A DNA stretch of 64,000 nt, from positions 310,001 through 374,000 of the forward strand of contig CAWKFA010000015.1 of assembly GCA_963848825.1 (NCBI GenBank), in the 5' to 3' direction. The translations under genes and the position numbers were made by a program. The notes under the pieces are model-generated. The model was not told the origin of the DNA. It made no database searches and was given only the letters and a program-made list of their open reading frames with translations. This document shows positions 29,703 to 39,529 of this stretch, piece after piece (within the stretch, counting starts at the first letter, position 1; every line of letters starts with the position of its first letter). The DNA is from CAVVSQ01 sp963848825 (GTDB lineage Bacteria; Planctomycetota; Planctomycetia; Gemmatales; Gemmataceae).

Positions 29703-30263
29703 ATGGGGTTGCTGGCTGATTGGCAGATAAAAAAAGAAGTCAAAATTGAACCGTTCGCGGAGGAGCAGTCGCGGCCGGGGGTGATATCCTTCGGCGTCTC
29801 GAGCTACGGCTATGACGTGCGCGTGGGCCGCAATTTCAAGATCTTTACCAACGTTTATGGGGCGGTCATCGATCCCAAGAAGTTCGATCCCAGCGCCTTT
29901 GTGGATATCGAGGCCGATTCTTGCATCATCCCACCCAACAGCTTCGCCCTGGCGGAAACGGTGGAGTATTTTGAAATCCCCCGCGACATCTTGGCGACGT
30001 GCCTCGGAAAATCAACATACGCGCGCTGTGGTATCATCGTGAACGTTACGCCGCTGGAGCCCGAATGGCGCGGCCGGATCACCATTGAGATTTCCAACAC
30101 GACACCGTTGCCCGCCAAGATTTACGCCAATGAAGGCATCGCCCAGATTCTCTTTTTCAGGGCCGACCAGGTTTGCCTGAAAAGCTACGCGGACAAGAAG
30201 GGCAAGTACCAGGACCAGAAGGGGCTCACATTGCCCTTTGTTGTCGGCGGCAACAAATCGTGA
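29703..30263 (+). CDS. dcd: dCTP deaminase
   Basis: It deaminates dCTP to dUTP (or to dUMP in bifunctional forms) on the way to dTMP. Motifs: GVISFGVSSYGYDVRVG (substrate-binding S-S-x-D), IPPNSFALAETVEYFEIPRD (with the catalytic Glu), GKSTYARCGIIVNVTPLEPE (the SxxxRxG triphosphate site), GRITIEISNTTPLPAKIYAN and EGIAQILFF. The length of 186 residues is normal and the gene is intact. It lies directly upstream of the ribonucleotide reductase gene, so the two nucleotide-metabolism genes may be co-regulated. Confidence 0.95.
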   Translation: MGLLADWQIKKEVKIEPFAEEQSRPGVISFGVSSYGYDVRVGRNFKIFTNVYGAVIDPKKFDPSAFVDIEADSCIIPPNSFALAETVEYFEIPRDILATCLGKSTYARCGIIVNVTPLEPEWRGRITIEISNTTPLPAKIYANEGIAQILFFRADQVCLKSYADKKGKYQDQKGLTLPFVVGGNKS

Positions 30264-30621
30264 GCGATCGTACGGAGCACGCTCGGTACCGGTTCAGCTG
30301 ATCCGCCGTTGTTCGCAAATTCACGAGAAATACCGCAAGTTTTCACTATTTTTTCGACCTTCTGGCGCGCCATTGGCAGCCTTTTCCGCGACCGCGTGTT
30401 TGTGACAGTCTTGTGTCAAAATTTTGCGCCCTAAAGTCCATAAATGCAGAGCCTTGGGCATTGCTAAATTGCTTTTTCTGAACTGCCCAATTTGTATAGT
30501 GGTAACATCCGTGACAAAAGACTGCCGGTTACCTGAAATGAATGAAGTGTTGAATTTGCAGTCGCCGATCTATCTGTTAGGATGAACAGTAGATTTTAGT
30601 ACACATGCAGGATTTCCTCCT
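30264..30621 (+). other. Leader region of nrdJ
   Basis: This region of 358 bases has no gene. AT-rich from 30330 onward. A short interrupted palindrome TGACA-6-TGTCA lies at 30403-30418. I looked for a cobalamin riboswitch B12 box and for paired NrdR boxes and saw neither. AGGA at 30608 is a modest ribosome binding site for nrdJ. Confidence 0.45.
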
Positions 30622-33600
30622 ATGCACATTCCACGTCGGTTTACGCACGAAGGAAAAGACCCGTTTGCCGCCCTCTCCTTTGCGCCCAGGGTTTCCCGTA
30701 TTGTGAATCCCGACGGGACCGTAGTCTTTGAAATGAAAGACGTTATGGTCCCCAGCGACTGGTCGCAGGTGGCAGTCGATATTCTGGCGCAAAAGTATTT
30801 CCGCAAGGCGGGCGTGCCCCGAAAAATAGCCACGGTGCCCGAAGCTGGCGTTCCCGTTTGGCTACAACGTGGCAAGCCCGCGCCGGACTCGCCGCTTGCG
30901 CAAGAGACGGACGCTCGCCAGGTTTTTCGCCGTCTGGCTGGCTGTTGGACCTATTGGGGCTGGAAGGGCGGCTACTTCTCCAGCGAAGCCGATGCACGCG
31001 CGTTTTTTGATGAAAACTGCCATATGTTGGCCACCCAGATGGCCGCTCCCAACAGTCCGCAGTGGTTTAACACGGGCTTGCACTGGGCCTACGGCATCGA
31101 GGGGCCGCCCCAGGGGCATTATTATGTCGATCCCGCGACGCGTGAAATCACGCGTTCCACCAGCGCCTATGAACGCCCCGCGCCGCATGCCTGCTTCATT
31201 CAGTCCATTAATGACGATCTTGTCAATGAAGGCGGGATCATGGATTTGTGGGTCCGCGAGGCCCGCATCTTCAAGTATGGCTCCGGCACCGGCAGCAATT
31301 TTTCCACGCTGCGTGGTGAAGGGGAACCGCTGTCGGGCGGAGGTAAATCGAGTGGCCTGATGAGCTTCCTGAAAATTGGCGATCGTGCCGCCGGCGCCAT
31401 CAAGTCGGGGGTACCACGCGCCGGGCCGCCAAGATGGTGGTACTCGACCTCGATCATCCCGATATTGAAGACTTCATCAACTGGAAGGTCGTCGAGGAGC
31501 AGAAAGTCGCCGCTCTCGTGGCCGGTTCCAAGCAACTCAACCGGCACCTCAACGCGATCCTCAAGGCCTGTCAGGCCCCGTCGCCAGCTGCGCCGCTTTT
31601 CCCCAACGAGAAAGAATGGGGAGAGAAAGAATGCTTCGACAAATCCAAAAACCCCGAATTGCGCAAAGCCATTAGCGATGCGCAGGCCGCCCTCGTGCCC
31701 GCGAATTATATCGCCCGCACGCTTCAACTCGCCAAGCAAGGCTACACGGCACTCAACATCGAAGAATACGATACCGATTGGAACTCGAAGGCTTACTTCA
31801 CGGTGTCAGGTCAAAATTCCAACAACTCTGTCCGCATCGACAGCAAGTTCATGCACGCCGTGCAGGATGACGGGGATTGGCATCTCTATTGGCGGACCGA
31901 AAAAGAAAAAGCTGCCCGCGAGGGCCGGGCGCCCAGGCCGCGCAAAACGTTAAAGGCTCGCGAATTATGGGACCATATCGCCTACGCGGCCTGGTCGTGT
32001 GCCGATCCCGGCGTGCAGTTCGACACCACGGTCAACGACTGGCACACCTGTCCGGTCGACGGCCGGATCAATGCCTCGAATCCGTGTTCGGAGTATATGT
32101 TTCTCGACGACACGGCCTGCAACCTGGCGTCACTCAATTTGCTCAAGTTCTATGACACGGACAAGCAACATTTTGACGTCGATGGATTTAAGCAGGCGAC
32201 GCGCATCTGGACCCTGATTTTGGAAATCTCCGTCTACATGGCTCAATTTCCCAGTCAGGTAGTAGCTCGAAAATCCTATGACTACCGCACGCTGGGCCTG
32301 GGTTACGCCAACATGGGAACCCTGCTGATGGTTCAAGGGATTCCTTACGACTCATCCGAGGGCCGCGCCCAGTGCGGCGCCCTGTCGTCGCTCATGCATG
32401 CGGCCTCCTATGTCATGTCGGCGGAAATCGCGGCCGAGGTCGGACCGTTCCGGCGTTACGAGGCCAATCGCGACGGAATGATGCGCGTCATTCGCAACCA
32501 TCGAAGGGCCGCCTACGACGTACCCGCCAAGGAATATGAGGCCCTGACTGTCGTACCCGTTGGCCTTGATGAGAATTATTGCCCCGACTATCTCCTGCGG
32601 GCCGCCCGCGAAGAGTCGGACCGCATGGTGTCGATGGGCGAAAAGTACGGCTTCCGCAACGCGCAGGTCACTTGCATCGCGCCCACGGGAACCATCGCAC
32701 TGGTTATGGACTGCGACACGACGGGCGTGGAACCCGATTTCGCCCTCGTGAAGTTCAAGAAATTGGCCGGAGGTGGCTATTTCAAGATCATCAATGCCTC
32801 GATCCCGCCCGCGCTTACCAGGCTGGGTTATACCAAGGCACAAATTGATGACATCATTCAATACAGCCGGGGAAGTGGGACCCTGGACAATTGCCCGCAC
32901 ATAAATCGGGCCAGTCTGAAAGCCAAGGGCTTCACGGAGGAAGTTCTGAACAAGATCGAAGGCCAGTTGGGCGCCGCCTTCGATTTGACCTTTGTCTTCA
33001 ATCGCTGGACGGTCGGCGAGGATTTTCTCAAGACCCTGGGCGTCAAGTCGGAGCAATTCAACGACCCAAGCTTTGATCTGCTGACCATGCTCGGCTTCAC
33101 GCGTGCCGAAATCTCCGAGGCCAACGATCATGTGTGCGGCACCATGACCGTTGAGGGAGCACCGCACCTCAAGCCGGAGGATTACGCCGTCTTCGATTGC
33201 GCGAACAAGTGCGGCCGTCTGGGCCAGCGGTTTCTTTCAGCCGAGTCGCACATCCGCATGATGGCCGCGGCGCAGCCCTTCGTCTCTGGCGCGATTTCCA
33301 AGACCATCAACATGCCGCACGCCGCGACAGTCGAGGATGTCAAGTCTGCCTACACGTTGAGTTGGCAGCTCATGCTCAAGGCGAACGCCCTGTATCGGGA
33401 TGGCTCCAAGCTGAGTCAGCCGCTCAATACAGTGCTGGATGCCATCGACGATCCGCCGGCGGAAGAGCCCAAGCCGGAACCGATTCGAATCGCCGAAAAA
33501 ATCGTGCACCGCTATATCGTGCGCCGCCGCCGTTTGCCTGATCGCCGGGCCGGCTACACGCAGAAAACCCGTATTGGCAATCACAAAATCTACCTGCGCA

Positions 33601-34253
33601 CGGGCGAGTATGATGACGGCACCCTGGGAGAGATCTTTATCGACATGCACAAGGAAGGCGCCGCCTTTCGGAGCATGACCAACTGTTTCGCCATCGCGGT
33701 TTCGCTGGGCCTCCAGCACGGCGTGCCGCTCGATGAGTTCGTCGACGCATTTCTCTTCACGAGGTTTGAGCCGAACGGCATGGTTGAGGGAAACCCGCAT
33801 ATCAAGATGACCACCTCGATCATCGATTATATTTTCCGCGAACTGGCGATCACCTACCTCGAACGTCACGAGCTGGCACACGTCTCGCCCGAAGACCTTC
33901 GCGGTGACGCCTTGCACAATGAGGGAAATAGCGAACCGGAATTTGACGGGGAGGAAGTCGTCGAGGAACGCTATGTCGATGCCAAGCGGCCGCCGTTGTC
34001 CAAGCCCTTCCTTACACCGCGCTCTGGCCACCTCCGTCCCATTACCGAATCCGGCCAGGGCACAAGTTATAAAAACGGCAATGGTCACGCGGCCACCACC
34101 ATGCAAACCAGCTCCGCCACCGATAAGGTCCGTCTCGCCCGCATGAAAGGCTACGAGGGTGATCCCTGTTCGGATTGCGGCCAGCTGACATTGGTTCGAA
34201 GCGGGGCTTGCTGCAAATGTGATACTTGCGGAGCATCGTCGGGGTGCAGCTGA
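30622..34253 (+). CDS. nrdJ: Adenosylcobalamin-dependent (class II) ribonucleoside-diphosphate reductase, one frameshift
   Basis: It makes deoxyribonucleotides without oxygen dependence. Residues 1-264 contain FEMKDVMVPSDWSQVAVDIL, AAPNSPQWFNTGLHWAYGI (active-site start), PHACFIQSINDDL and ARIFKYGSGTGSNFSTLRGE. At about 31410 the run of G is five long where six restore the frame (KSGGTTRRAAKMVVLDLDHP), and the remaining 940 residues follow: NPCSEYMFLDDTACNLASLN, VTCIAPTGTIALVMDCDTTG and, at the end, a zinc ribbon CSDCGQ...CCKCDTCG. The total of about 1,210 residues fits long NrdJ forms with the C-terminal Cys-rich tail. The clean homopolymer cause marks the break as a sequencing error. Confidence 0.94.
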
Positions 34254-34274
34254 CTTCCGATATAAGCATGCCGT

Positions 34275-34305
34275 GACGGGTCCGCGAACTTCGCGCAGAC
34301 CCGTC
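34275..34305 (+). terminator. Stem-loop after nrdJ
   Basis: GACGGGTC (34275-34282) pairs with GACCCGTC (34298-34305) over a loop containing CGCGAACTTCGCG, itself able to pair. It lies 21 bases after the nrdJ stop. The tail is only weakly T-rich (CCTCTTTCTATA), so it may stabilise the 3' end rather than terminate by itself. Confidence 0.5.
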
Positions 34306-34426
34306 GGCTGCCTCTTTCTATAATGAGTCCAAGACAGGGATCGTTGTCCAAGGCCGAGCTTTCAATCCCCCTACGTGGGGGGCCTTCCTCTCCAATCGGC
34401 TAGCCTTATATTCCGAGTAACTTGCC

Positions 34427-35743
34427 ATGAAACGCATCGGCATCTTGACCGCTGGCGGTGATACGCCAGCACTCAATGCGACTTTGTACGGCGCCGTGAC
34501 GCGTGCCAACCAGCGGCGCATCGAGGTGTTTGGGTTTATCAAGGGGTTCAGCAGTTTATTAAATCCACGCATGCCCCATCTGCACCTCAACCCGCTTTTT
34601 TCGACGATCCCCGAGCTCGACCCCTCGCAGGGTGGCACCATCCTGGGAGCTTCACGCGATTATGTCGACAATGACAATCACCAGGCCATCGCTGAAATCT
34701 CTGAACGCTTGCACAAGCTCTCGTTGGAGGGACTCATTTGCGTCGGCGGCGACGGTACCCTGAACGGCATGCAGGCCCTGTGCAACGCCTTGCCGACCGT
34801 GCTGGCCCCGAAAACCATCGATAATGATCTTGGCCTCAACTATCGCAATGAATCCGATGAATTTACGCGGCATCCTGAGCCCGGCTCGTCGCATGGCTAC
34901 CGCTACACGCGCACTCCTCTTCGGGCCAGCAAAGGCTTCCATCTGGATCAGATGGTCAACTACGTTACGCCCGGCTACGCCACGGCCGTGTTCGTTTCCA
35001 ATCGAGGCATCCAGTGCATTCGCTCCACGGCGGAAAGCCACCGTCGCGTCGCGATTATCGAAGTCATGGGCAGGCACTCGGGTTATATCGCGCTGGGAGC
35101 GGCTTTTGGCCAGCCTGACATTCTCCTGGTGCCCGAACATCCGATCAACGTCGATCTCGTTGTGCAACGCGTAAAGGAAATCTACGAGTTGCAAAAACAT
35201 GTCGTGATTGTTTGCGCGGAAGGCATTGTGGATGAAAAGGGGCGGGAACTTGGGGCAGCGCATTCCTCGACCGACCCGGCAGGCAATGTGGTGTTAAGCG
35301 GGGCATCGGAAGCGCTGCGACAGATATTGATCGAGCGGCTCGAAGACGATTACTTCACCAGCAAACGCCGTAACGAATCGGCGAAGGCCGCCATTTTTAC
35401 GCGGAAAGTTGGCCATACGCAGCGTGGCGGCCCGCCCATACTCTTCGACCGTTTCTACGCCACTCAGCTGGGTGGTCAGGCGGTCGACATGCTTCTCGAA
35501 GGCCAGATGAACGCCGTGGCCATTTTGAACTGGACGGAGGACCTTGGCTTCTACCTCGACAGTATCCCCGCCAACTATTTCCGCGATCGCTATGGACTCA
35601 TCCACGTGCGCAAAATGCACCCGTCTTTTTACGATCCGGAGCTAATGAAGCCCTCGCACCTTGGCAATGAATATTTGCGGCCAATCTTCACCAACTGTAT
35701 CGGGCCCGAGGACCTGGTAATCAATGCGCCAATCGCTCTTTGA
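34427..35743 (+). CDS. pfkA: 6-phosphofructokinase (PFK-A superfamily, long form)
   Basis: It phosphorylates fructose 6-phosphate. Motifs: GILTAGGDTPALNATL, GLICVGGDGTLNGM (GGDGT at 107-111), APKTIDNDLGL (128-134, catalytic TIDND), IIEVMGRHSGYIALGAA, VCAEGIVDEKG and RKVGHTQRGGPPILFDR. At the two positions that separate phosphate donors it has Gly in GGDG (ATP-like) but Lys in PKTIDND (PPi-like). This mixed pattern is found in ATP-dependent enzymes of the PPi-like clade such as trypanosomal PFK. ATP is therefore the more likely donor, but this is an inference. At 438 residues the gene is intact. Confidence 0.92.
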   Translation: MKRIGILTAGGDTPALNATLYGAVTRANQRRIEVFGFIKGFSSLLNPRMPHLHLNPLFSTIPELDPSQGGTILGASRDYVDNDNHQAIAEISERLHKLSLEGLICVGGDGTLNGMQALCNALPTVLAPKTIDNDLGLNYRNESDEFTRHPEPGSSHGYRYTRTPLRASKGFHLDQMVNYVTPGYATAVFVSNRGIQCIRSTAESHRRVAIIEVMGRHSGYIALGAAFGQPDILLVPEHPINVDLVVQRVKEIYELQKHVVIVCAEGIVDEKGRELGAAHSSTDPAGNVVLSGASEALRQILIERLEDDYFTSKRRNESAKAAIFTRKVGHTQRGGPPILFDRFYATQLGGQAVDMLLEGQMNAVAILNWTEDLGFYLDSIPANYFRDRYGLIHVRKMHPSFYDPELMKPSHLGNEYLRPIFTNCIGPEDLVINAPIAL

Positions 35744-35889
35744 TCCGGGTAATCTGACCAGGTCCTATCAATCCGTCAACACGGAGATTCACAAGCGCAT
35801 TCGCTACCTCGACAGCGCCGACGTTTGAGGCGTCGCGTGTCGAGCAGATTATCGTTTCGCGCTGCCACGCCACCGAGCGCGTTAATTGT

Positions 35890-36428
35890 TCAGGGGCCGG
35901 CCGCCGCGAAAACGCTGTCATACAAGCGAAGTGCTTCACCTCCCAGGCGCACCGCCATGTCCCGATAGGCCGCGCGCCGATAATTCCAATCTTTACCACG
36001 CGGTACCTGTTCCAGCCAGTCGTAGAGGTGGATACTGCGCCAGATCGTCATAATCCTCACGATTGAGGATAACCTCTTCCTTGGTGATCCGGTCCGTGAA
36101 CCGATAGGGCCCCTCCGCTTGCTGGACCACGGCGTCAAACGATTCCCGCAACATGGCGCAATTCAGATACGCCAGACGCTCGGCGCTGGCCGATCAATTC
36201 GCGCACCTCGGGGCGTTTCTCCAGCGGCAATTTGAAACCCTGAAAAAGCTGCGTTCCATAAATCGAGTGAAACATTCCCGCCCGGCATAACTCTTCCGAG
36301 CAGCCACGGTCTTCCATCAGATGGAAAAGGCTGACCAGGTGGGCGAGATAGGTTTTGTTGGTGTGGCTAACCTTGTCAATGCCCATGTTGAGCAAATAGT
36401 CGGTCATTCGTTTATAATTCTTGTCCAC
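35890..36428 (-). CDS. DUF6817-like protein, frameshifted
   Basis: The N-terminal 80 residues (MTDYLLNMGIDKVSHTNKTY, LAHLVSLFHLMEDRGCSEEL, CRAGMFHSIYGTQLF) match the His-rich pattern I associate with DUF6817, an HD-like family (H-T, H-L, FHSIYG). The frame then changes twice, at about 36165-36180 and about 36010-36030. The middle part reads YRFTDRITKEEVILNREDYD and the end RGKDWNYRRAAYRDMAVRLG, EALRLYDSVFAAAGP. Molecular function is unknown. A further open stretch on the same strand down to 35721 (VEVANALVNLRVDGLIGPGQ) reaches the 3' end of pfkA and could be a continuation if another base is missing; I leave it out. Confidence 0.6.
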
Positions 36429-36484
36429 GAGACCTCCACGCTTTGGAAAAGCCGATTTATTTGAAAATTCCTGGCCGCATCCTT

Positions 36485-36534
36485 TAGCAGCCCGTTGAAA
36501 AAGGGGTCTGACCCCTTTTTCAACGGGCTGTTAG
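36485..36534. repeat. Near-perfect 20-bp-arm palindrome, solo copy of the MITE end
   Basis: AGCCCGTTGAAAAAGGGGTC (36489-36508), one base, then its exact complement GACCCCTTTTTCAACGGGCT (36510-36529), flanked by TTAGC and GTTAG. The arm is the same sequence as each end of the element at 38485-38591. It lies 56 bases past the marR stop codon (minus strand) and could act as its terminator. Confidence 0.9.
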
Positions 36535-36589
36535 ACTCACGAATCGTCGCCGTCATCGCTGAGTCGCCGCTGTCCGGTGCGACGCGATT

Positions 36590-37081
36590 TTAGCGCCAGG
36601 AGCTATTATCCTCTTCGTGGGGCAAGCGCGCGGCGCGTAATAGCCGAGCCAGGCGCTCCAACTCGGTCTCGCTTAAATGGCCGAGTTGGCGCTTGTGACA
36701 CTCCCGCAGGGGCTCGTCGATCTTGGCCACCAGTTCCAGGCCGCCAGGCGTGATCCGCACGCGCACTACCCGACGATTGTCGGCCGGCCTTTCACGCGTG
36801 ATAAGCGCGCGCTGCTCCAGTTTGTCGAGAATGCGGGTGATATCGGGAGCCCGGGAGACTAGCTTGTCCGCCAACGTCAACGTTTGCATGGCTTCCGGGT
36901 TTATGGCCCGCAACAAACGTAATACATTATATTGTTGCGGCGTCAGGTCAAAAGCGCCGAAGAGCGCATCCTCGAAGGCACGCAGGCGGTCGTACGTTCG
37001 CCACAGGTTCAAATAGACCTTTTGCTCCAGAGAGTCGAAACGGCCTGCAGTTGTGTTCGGGTTCTTCATAGGCGCCAGCAT
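36590..37081 (-). CDS. MarR-family transcriptional regulator
   Basis: A winged-helix repressor, usually answering to small aromatic compounds or oxidants. Residues 40-130 carry the family pattern: LTPQQYNVLRLLRAINPEAM, LTLADKLVSRAPDITRILDK, LEQRALITRERPADNRRVVR and VRITPGGLELVAKID, including the conserved D-x-R wing motif (PADNRR). ATG 37081 or ATG 37069 (MKNPNTT) may start it. It is divergent from the oxidoreductase gene at 37227, and the 145 bases between them must hold both promoters, so the oxidoreductase is its likely target. Intact. Confidence 0.93.
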   Translation of the reverse strand: MLAPMKNPNTTAGRFDSLEQKVYLNLWRTYDRLRAFEDALFGAFDLTPQQYNVLRLLRAINPEAMQTLTLADKLVSRAPDITRILDKLEQRALITRERPADNRRVVRVRITPGGLELVAKIDEPLRECHKRQLGHLSETELERLARLLRAARLPHEEDNSSWR

Positions 37082-37226
37082 AGTTCATTACGTCGTTCTG
37101 TCCAGCCAATTGTTGGCCGGAGGCCGTTGCAAAATTTGGTAGTGGACCTTGCGAGGGTCCGTGTGGGATGATTTGATCGGGACGAGCTTGTTCCCGTTCT
37201 TCAGGCAGCAAACGTGGAGGTCAAGT

Positions 37227-38540
37227 ATGTCCACCAACTTCAATCGCCGCCACTTCCTGGGGGCCAGCGCCGCCGGAGGCCTGGCATTGACGTCCAGAGC
37301 AGACGATCAGCCCAATCAAAAACTGCTGGTCGGCATCATGGGTACCGGCGGCCGCGGCACCGGGTTGGCAGCCGCCTTTCAACAACAGGCCGGCGTCGAA
37401 GTCGCCTACGTCTGCGACGTCGATCAAGGAAGAGCGGAGCGCGCGGCGGCGACCGTCCAGAAGATCAGCAATCGGCTGCCCCGCGTGGTCGGTGATTTTC
37501 GCCGCATTCTGGACGACAAGGCCGTCGATATTCTCGTCGTCGCCACTTGCAATCACTGGCATGCTCCCGCGGCGATCCTGGCCTGTGCCGCGGGCAAACA
37601 TGTTTACGTGGAAAAGCCCTGCAGTCATAACCCTCGTGAAGGCGAGTTACTCGTGCAGGCGGCCCGCAAGAACAAACGGCAGGTGCAAATGGGCAACCAG
37701 CGGCGCAGTTGGCCCAAGGTTATCGAGGCCATCGAAGAGGTCAAGAAAGGCGCCATCGGCCGTGCCTATTTCGCGCAGGCCTGGTACGTCAACAACCGGC
37801 CCAGCATTGGCCGTGGCAAGGAAGCATCGCCACCCAAGGGGCTGGATTACGATATGTGGCAAGGCCCGGCGCCGCGTCGCCCGTTTCACACCAATTATCT
37901 TCCCTACAACTGGCATTGGTTTTGGCACTGGGGCAACGGCGAGCTCGGCAACAACGGGATTCACTTCATCGACCTTTGCCGCTGGGGTCTGGACGTGGGC
38001 CTGCCCGTGCGCGTCACCTCCGCCGGTGGCCGTTATCGCTTCCAGGATGACCAGGAAACGCCGGACACGCAGGTCGTCAGTTATGAGTTCGAGGGGCGCA
38101 AGGCGATCAGCTTTGAAGCGCTCAGTTGCAGCCATCTGCCCGCCGGCAAGATCGCCGACGCGGTGTTTCATGGCGAGACGGGCACCTTGAGCGTCAATGG
38201 CGGTGGCTACGTGATTCACGATCTCGCCGGCAAGGAACTGCGTCGCGCCACCGGACCGGCCGGCGATACCGTGCACCTGGCGAACTTTCTCAGTGGCATC
38301 CGCGACGGAGCGCGCCTCCATAGCGAGATTGAAGAGGCCGCCCGCAGCACGCTTCTTTGCCATCTCGGCAACATCGCCCACCGCACCGGCCGCACCGCCC
38401 AATGCGACCCTAAAACGGGCCAGATTCAAAATGACAAGGCAGCCATGGCTTTTTGGACGCGCCAATATGAAAAAGGTTGGGAGCCTAGCAGCCCGTTGAA
38501 AAAGGGGTCAGACCCCTTCAGTACCCTGCAAAAACGTTGA
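37227..38540 (+). CDS. Gfo/Idh/MocA-family oxidoreductase with exported-type N terminus; 3' end replaced by a repeat
   Basis: A NAD(P)-dependent sugar-type dehydrogenase. ATG 37227 is preceded by GGAGG. The leader NRRHFLGASAAGGLAL is a twin-arginine-like signal. The Rossmann domain has VGIMGTGGRGTG and VAYVCDVDQGRAERA, then VATCNHWHAPAAILACAAGK, HVYVEKPCSHNPREGELLV with the conserved EKP. The C-terminal domain shows WHWFWHWGNGELGNNGIHFI and DLCRWGL. The natural end is probably just after FWTRQYEKGWEP; the last residues SSPLKKGSDPFSTLQKR are encoded by the MITE-like element inserted there, which also supplies the stop. Planctomycetes carry many paralogues, substrates unknown. Confidence 0.9.
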   Translation: MSTNFNRRHFLGASAAGGLALTSRADDQPNQKLLVGIMGTGGRGTGLAAAFQQQAGVEVAYVCDVDQGRAERAAATVQKISNRLPRVVGDFRRILDDKAVDILVVATCNHWHAPAAILACAAGKHVYVEKPCSHNPREGELLVQAARKNKRQVQMGNQRRSWPKVIEAIEEVKKGAIGRAYFAQAWYVNNRPSIGRGKEASPPKGLDYDMWQGPAPRRPFHTNYLPYNWHWFWHWGNGELGNNGIHFIDLCRWGLDVGLPVRVTSAGGRYRFQDDQETPDTQVVSYEFEGRKAISFEALSCSHLPAGKIADAVFHGETGTLSVNGGGYVIHDLAGKELRRATGPAGDTVHLANFLSGIRDGARLHSEIEEAARSTLLCHLGNIAHRTGRTAQCDPKTGQIQNDKAAMAFWTRQYEKGWEPSSPLKKGSDPFSTLQKR

Positions 38541-38591
38541 AAACTCTGGTCGCTTCAAGGGGGTCTGACCCCTTTTTCAACGGGCTGCTAG
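38485..38591. mobile_element. MITE-like element with about 34-bp terminal inverted repeats
   Basis: The left end (38485-38518) begins CTAGCAGCCCGTTGAAAAAG and ends GGGGTCAGACCCCTT. The right end (38557-38591) is its complement except for one extra G. The 38-base middle contains GTACCCTGCAAAAACG and TTGAAAACTCTGG. Each end holds its own small palindrome GGGGTCnGACCCC. A copy of the middle recurs at 44463-44530 and a solo palindrome of the end at 36485-36534, so this is a dispersed family. No transposase is encoded; the GAAAAAGGGG core also starts the repeats of the RAYT element at 46.5 kb. Confidence 0.85.
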
Positions 38592-38622
38592 CTAATAGTC
38601 TCGGATACCAGACCAACGCCGC

Positions 38623-39526
38623 TCAATATTCGGGAACATGTTTGCCGTCGGCAATGTTGGTCAACAGGCCAAGTGTTGTCGGATTGATGTCATTTGCGAT
38701 TGTGCGCACGCTGCCGTCGCCGAGAACAAATTGACAAAGGTCCGGATGGTAACTGCCAAAGCCGGTCAGGAAGCTGGATGGCGAGTCCGCGATCGGATTA
38801 CCTGGTCCGCCGGACCGGGTTGAGCATTTATAATAATCGCCATTGTAAACGGAACAATCGAGCGGTCCTTCGCCAAATAGCGCGATATGGACGTGCTTCT
38901 CGCCCACGAAGATGGTATTGCTCAGTCCATCGAGTATCTCATCGAATCGGACCGCTCCCACCTTCACGTCATGTTCGTTGATGCCAACACGAAAGGCGCC
39001 GTTGGGCGTGCCGTTGCAATCGGCCCCGTCGCAATCTTGCGTGCCCGTGCTGGCGCCATAATCGCCGAGCGCGCGGGAATCTGCGGACCCAACGGCCCAT
39101 CGTCATCGTCCTGGTCACCCTTGACACTGCTGAGGGGCGGGGAATCCACCGTTCGGCGCCGGGACAAAAGAAATTAGGGACCGCTGTGAGTCGGGCCGCA
39201 TCCGACTGTTCATAATATGTCTTTTTTAGGTTCCACTTCTTGAAGAGAGCCTCCTGCTCCAAATAAGGCAGGATCAGTACCACCCAGGTGGCGTGCAGAT
39301 CGCTGATACGGCTCTCGGGAAGCCTTTTAAAGGTCCCTTCGTAGTTGTGCAGGGCCAGGCTGATTTGTTTGAGGTTGTTGCCGCAACTAATCCGTGCCGA
39401 TGCCTCGCGAACTTTTTGCACCGCGGGCACCAGGAGGCCAACGAGCAACGCGATGATCGCAATCACCACCAGCAACTCCACCAGAGTAAAGGCATGCCGT
39501 CGGTTTTCGGGGAAAATGCCCTTCAT
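38623..39526 (-). CDS. DUF1559-type prepilin-like (type II/IV pseudopilin) protein, frameshifted
   Basis: The N terminus HAFTLVELLVVIAIIALLVG is a type IV prepilin signal with the cleavage-methylation motif (A/FTLVELL) and the long membrane helix; the following VPAVQKVREASARISCGNNL and KQISLALHNYEGTFKRLP are standard for the planctomycete DUF1559 family. The middle (PYLEQEALFKKWNLKKTYYE, TAVPNFFCPG) is in the same frame. From about 39150 the frame shifts at least twice, but the family's end is clear: RFDEILDGLSNTIFVGEKHV, DLCQFVLGDGSVRTIANDIN and TTLGLLTNIADGKHVP. Planctomycetes encode tens of these; they are probably surface or periplasmic pseudopilins of unknown role. Confidence 0.88.
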
Positions 39527-39529
39527 CGG

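Noticed and set aside
30264..30621. Cobalamin riboswitch or NrdR boxes before nrdJ
   Set aside because: No B12-box-like conserved core and no paired NrdR boxes could be found by eye.
35721..35889. Extra minus-strand coding stretch overlapping the 3' end of pfkA
   Set aside because: Reads plausibly (VEVANALVNLRVDGLIG) but has no start, no family match and could only join the DUF6817-like gene through another unseen indel.
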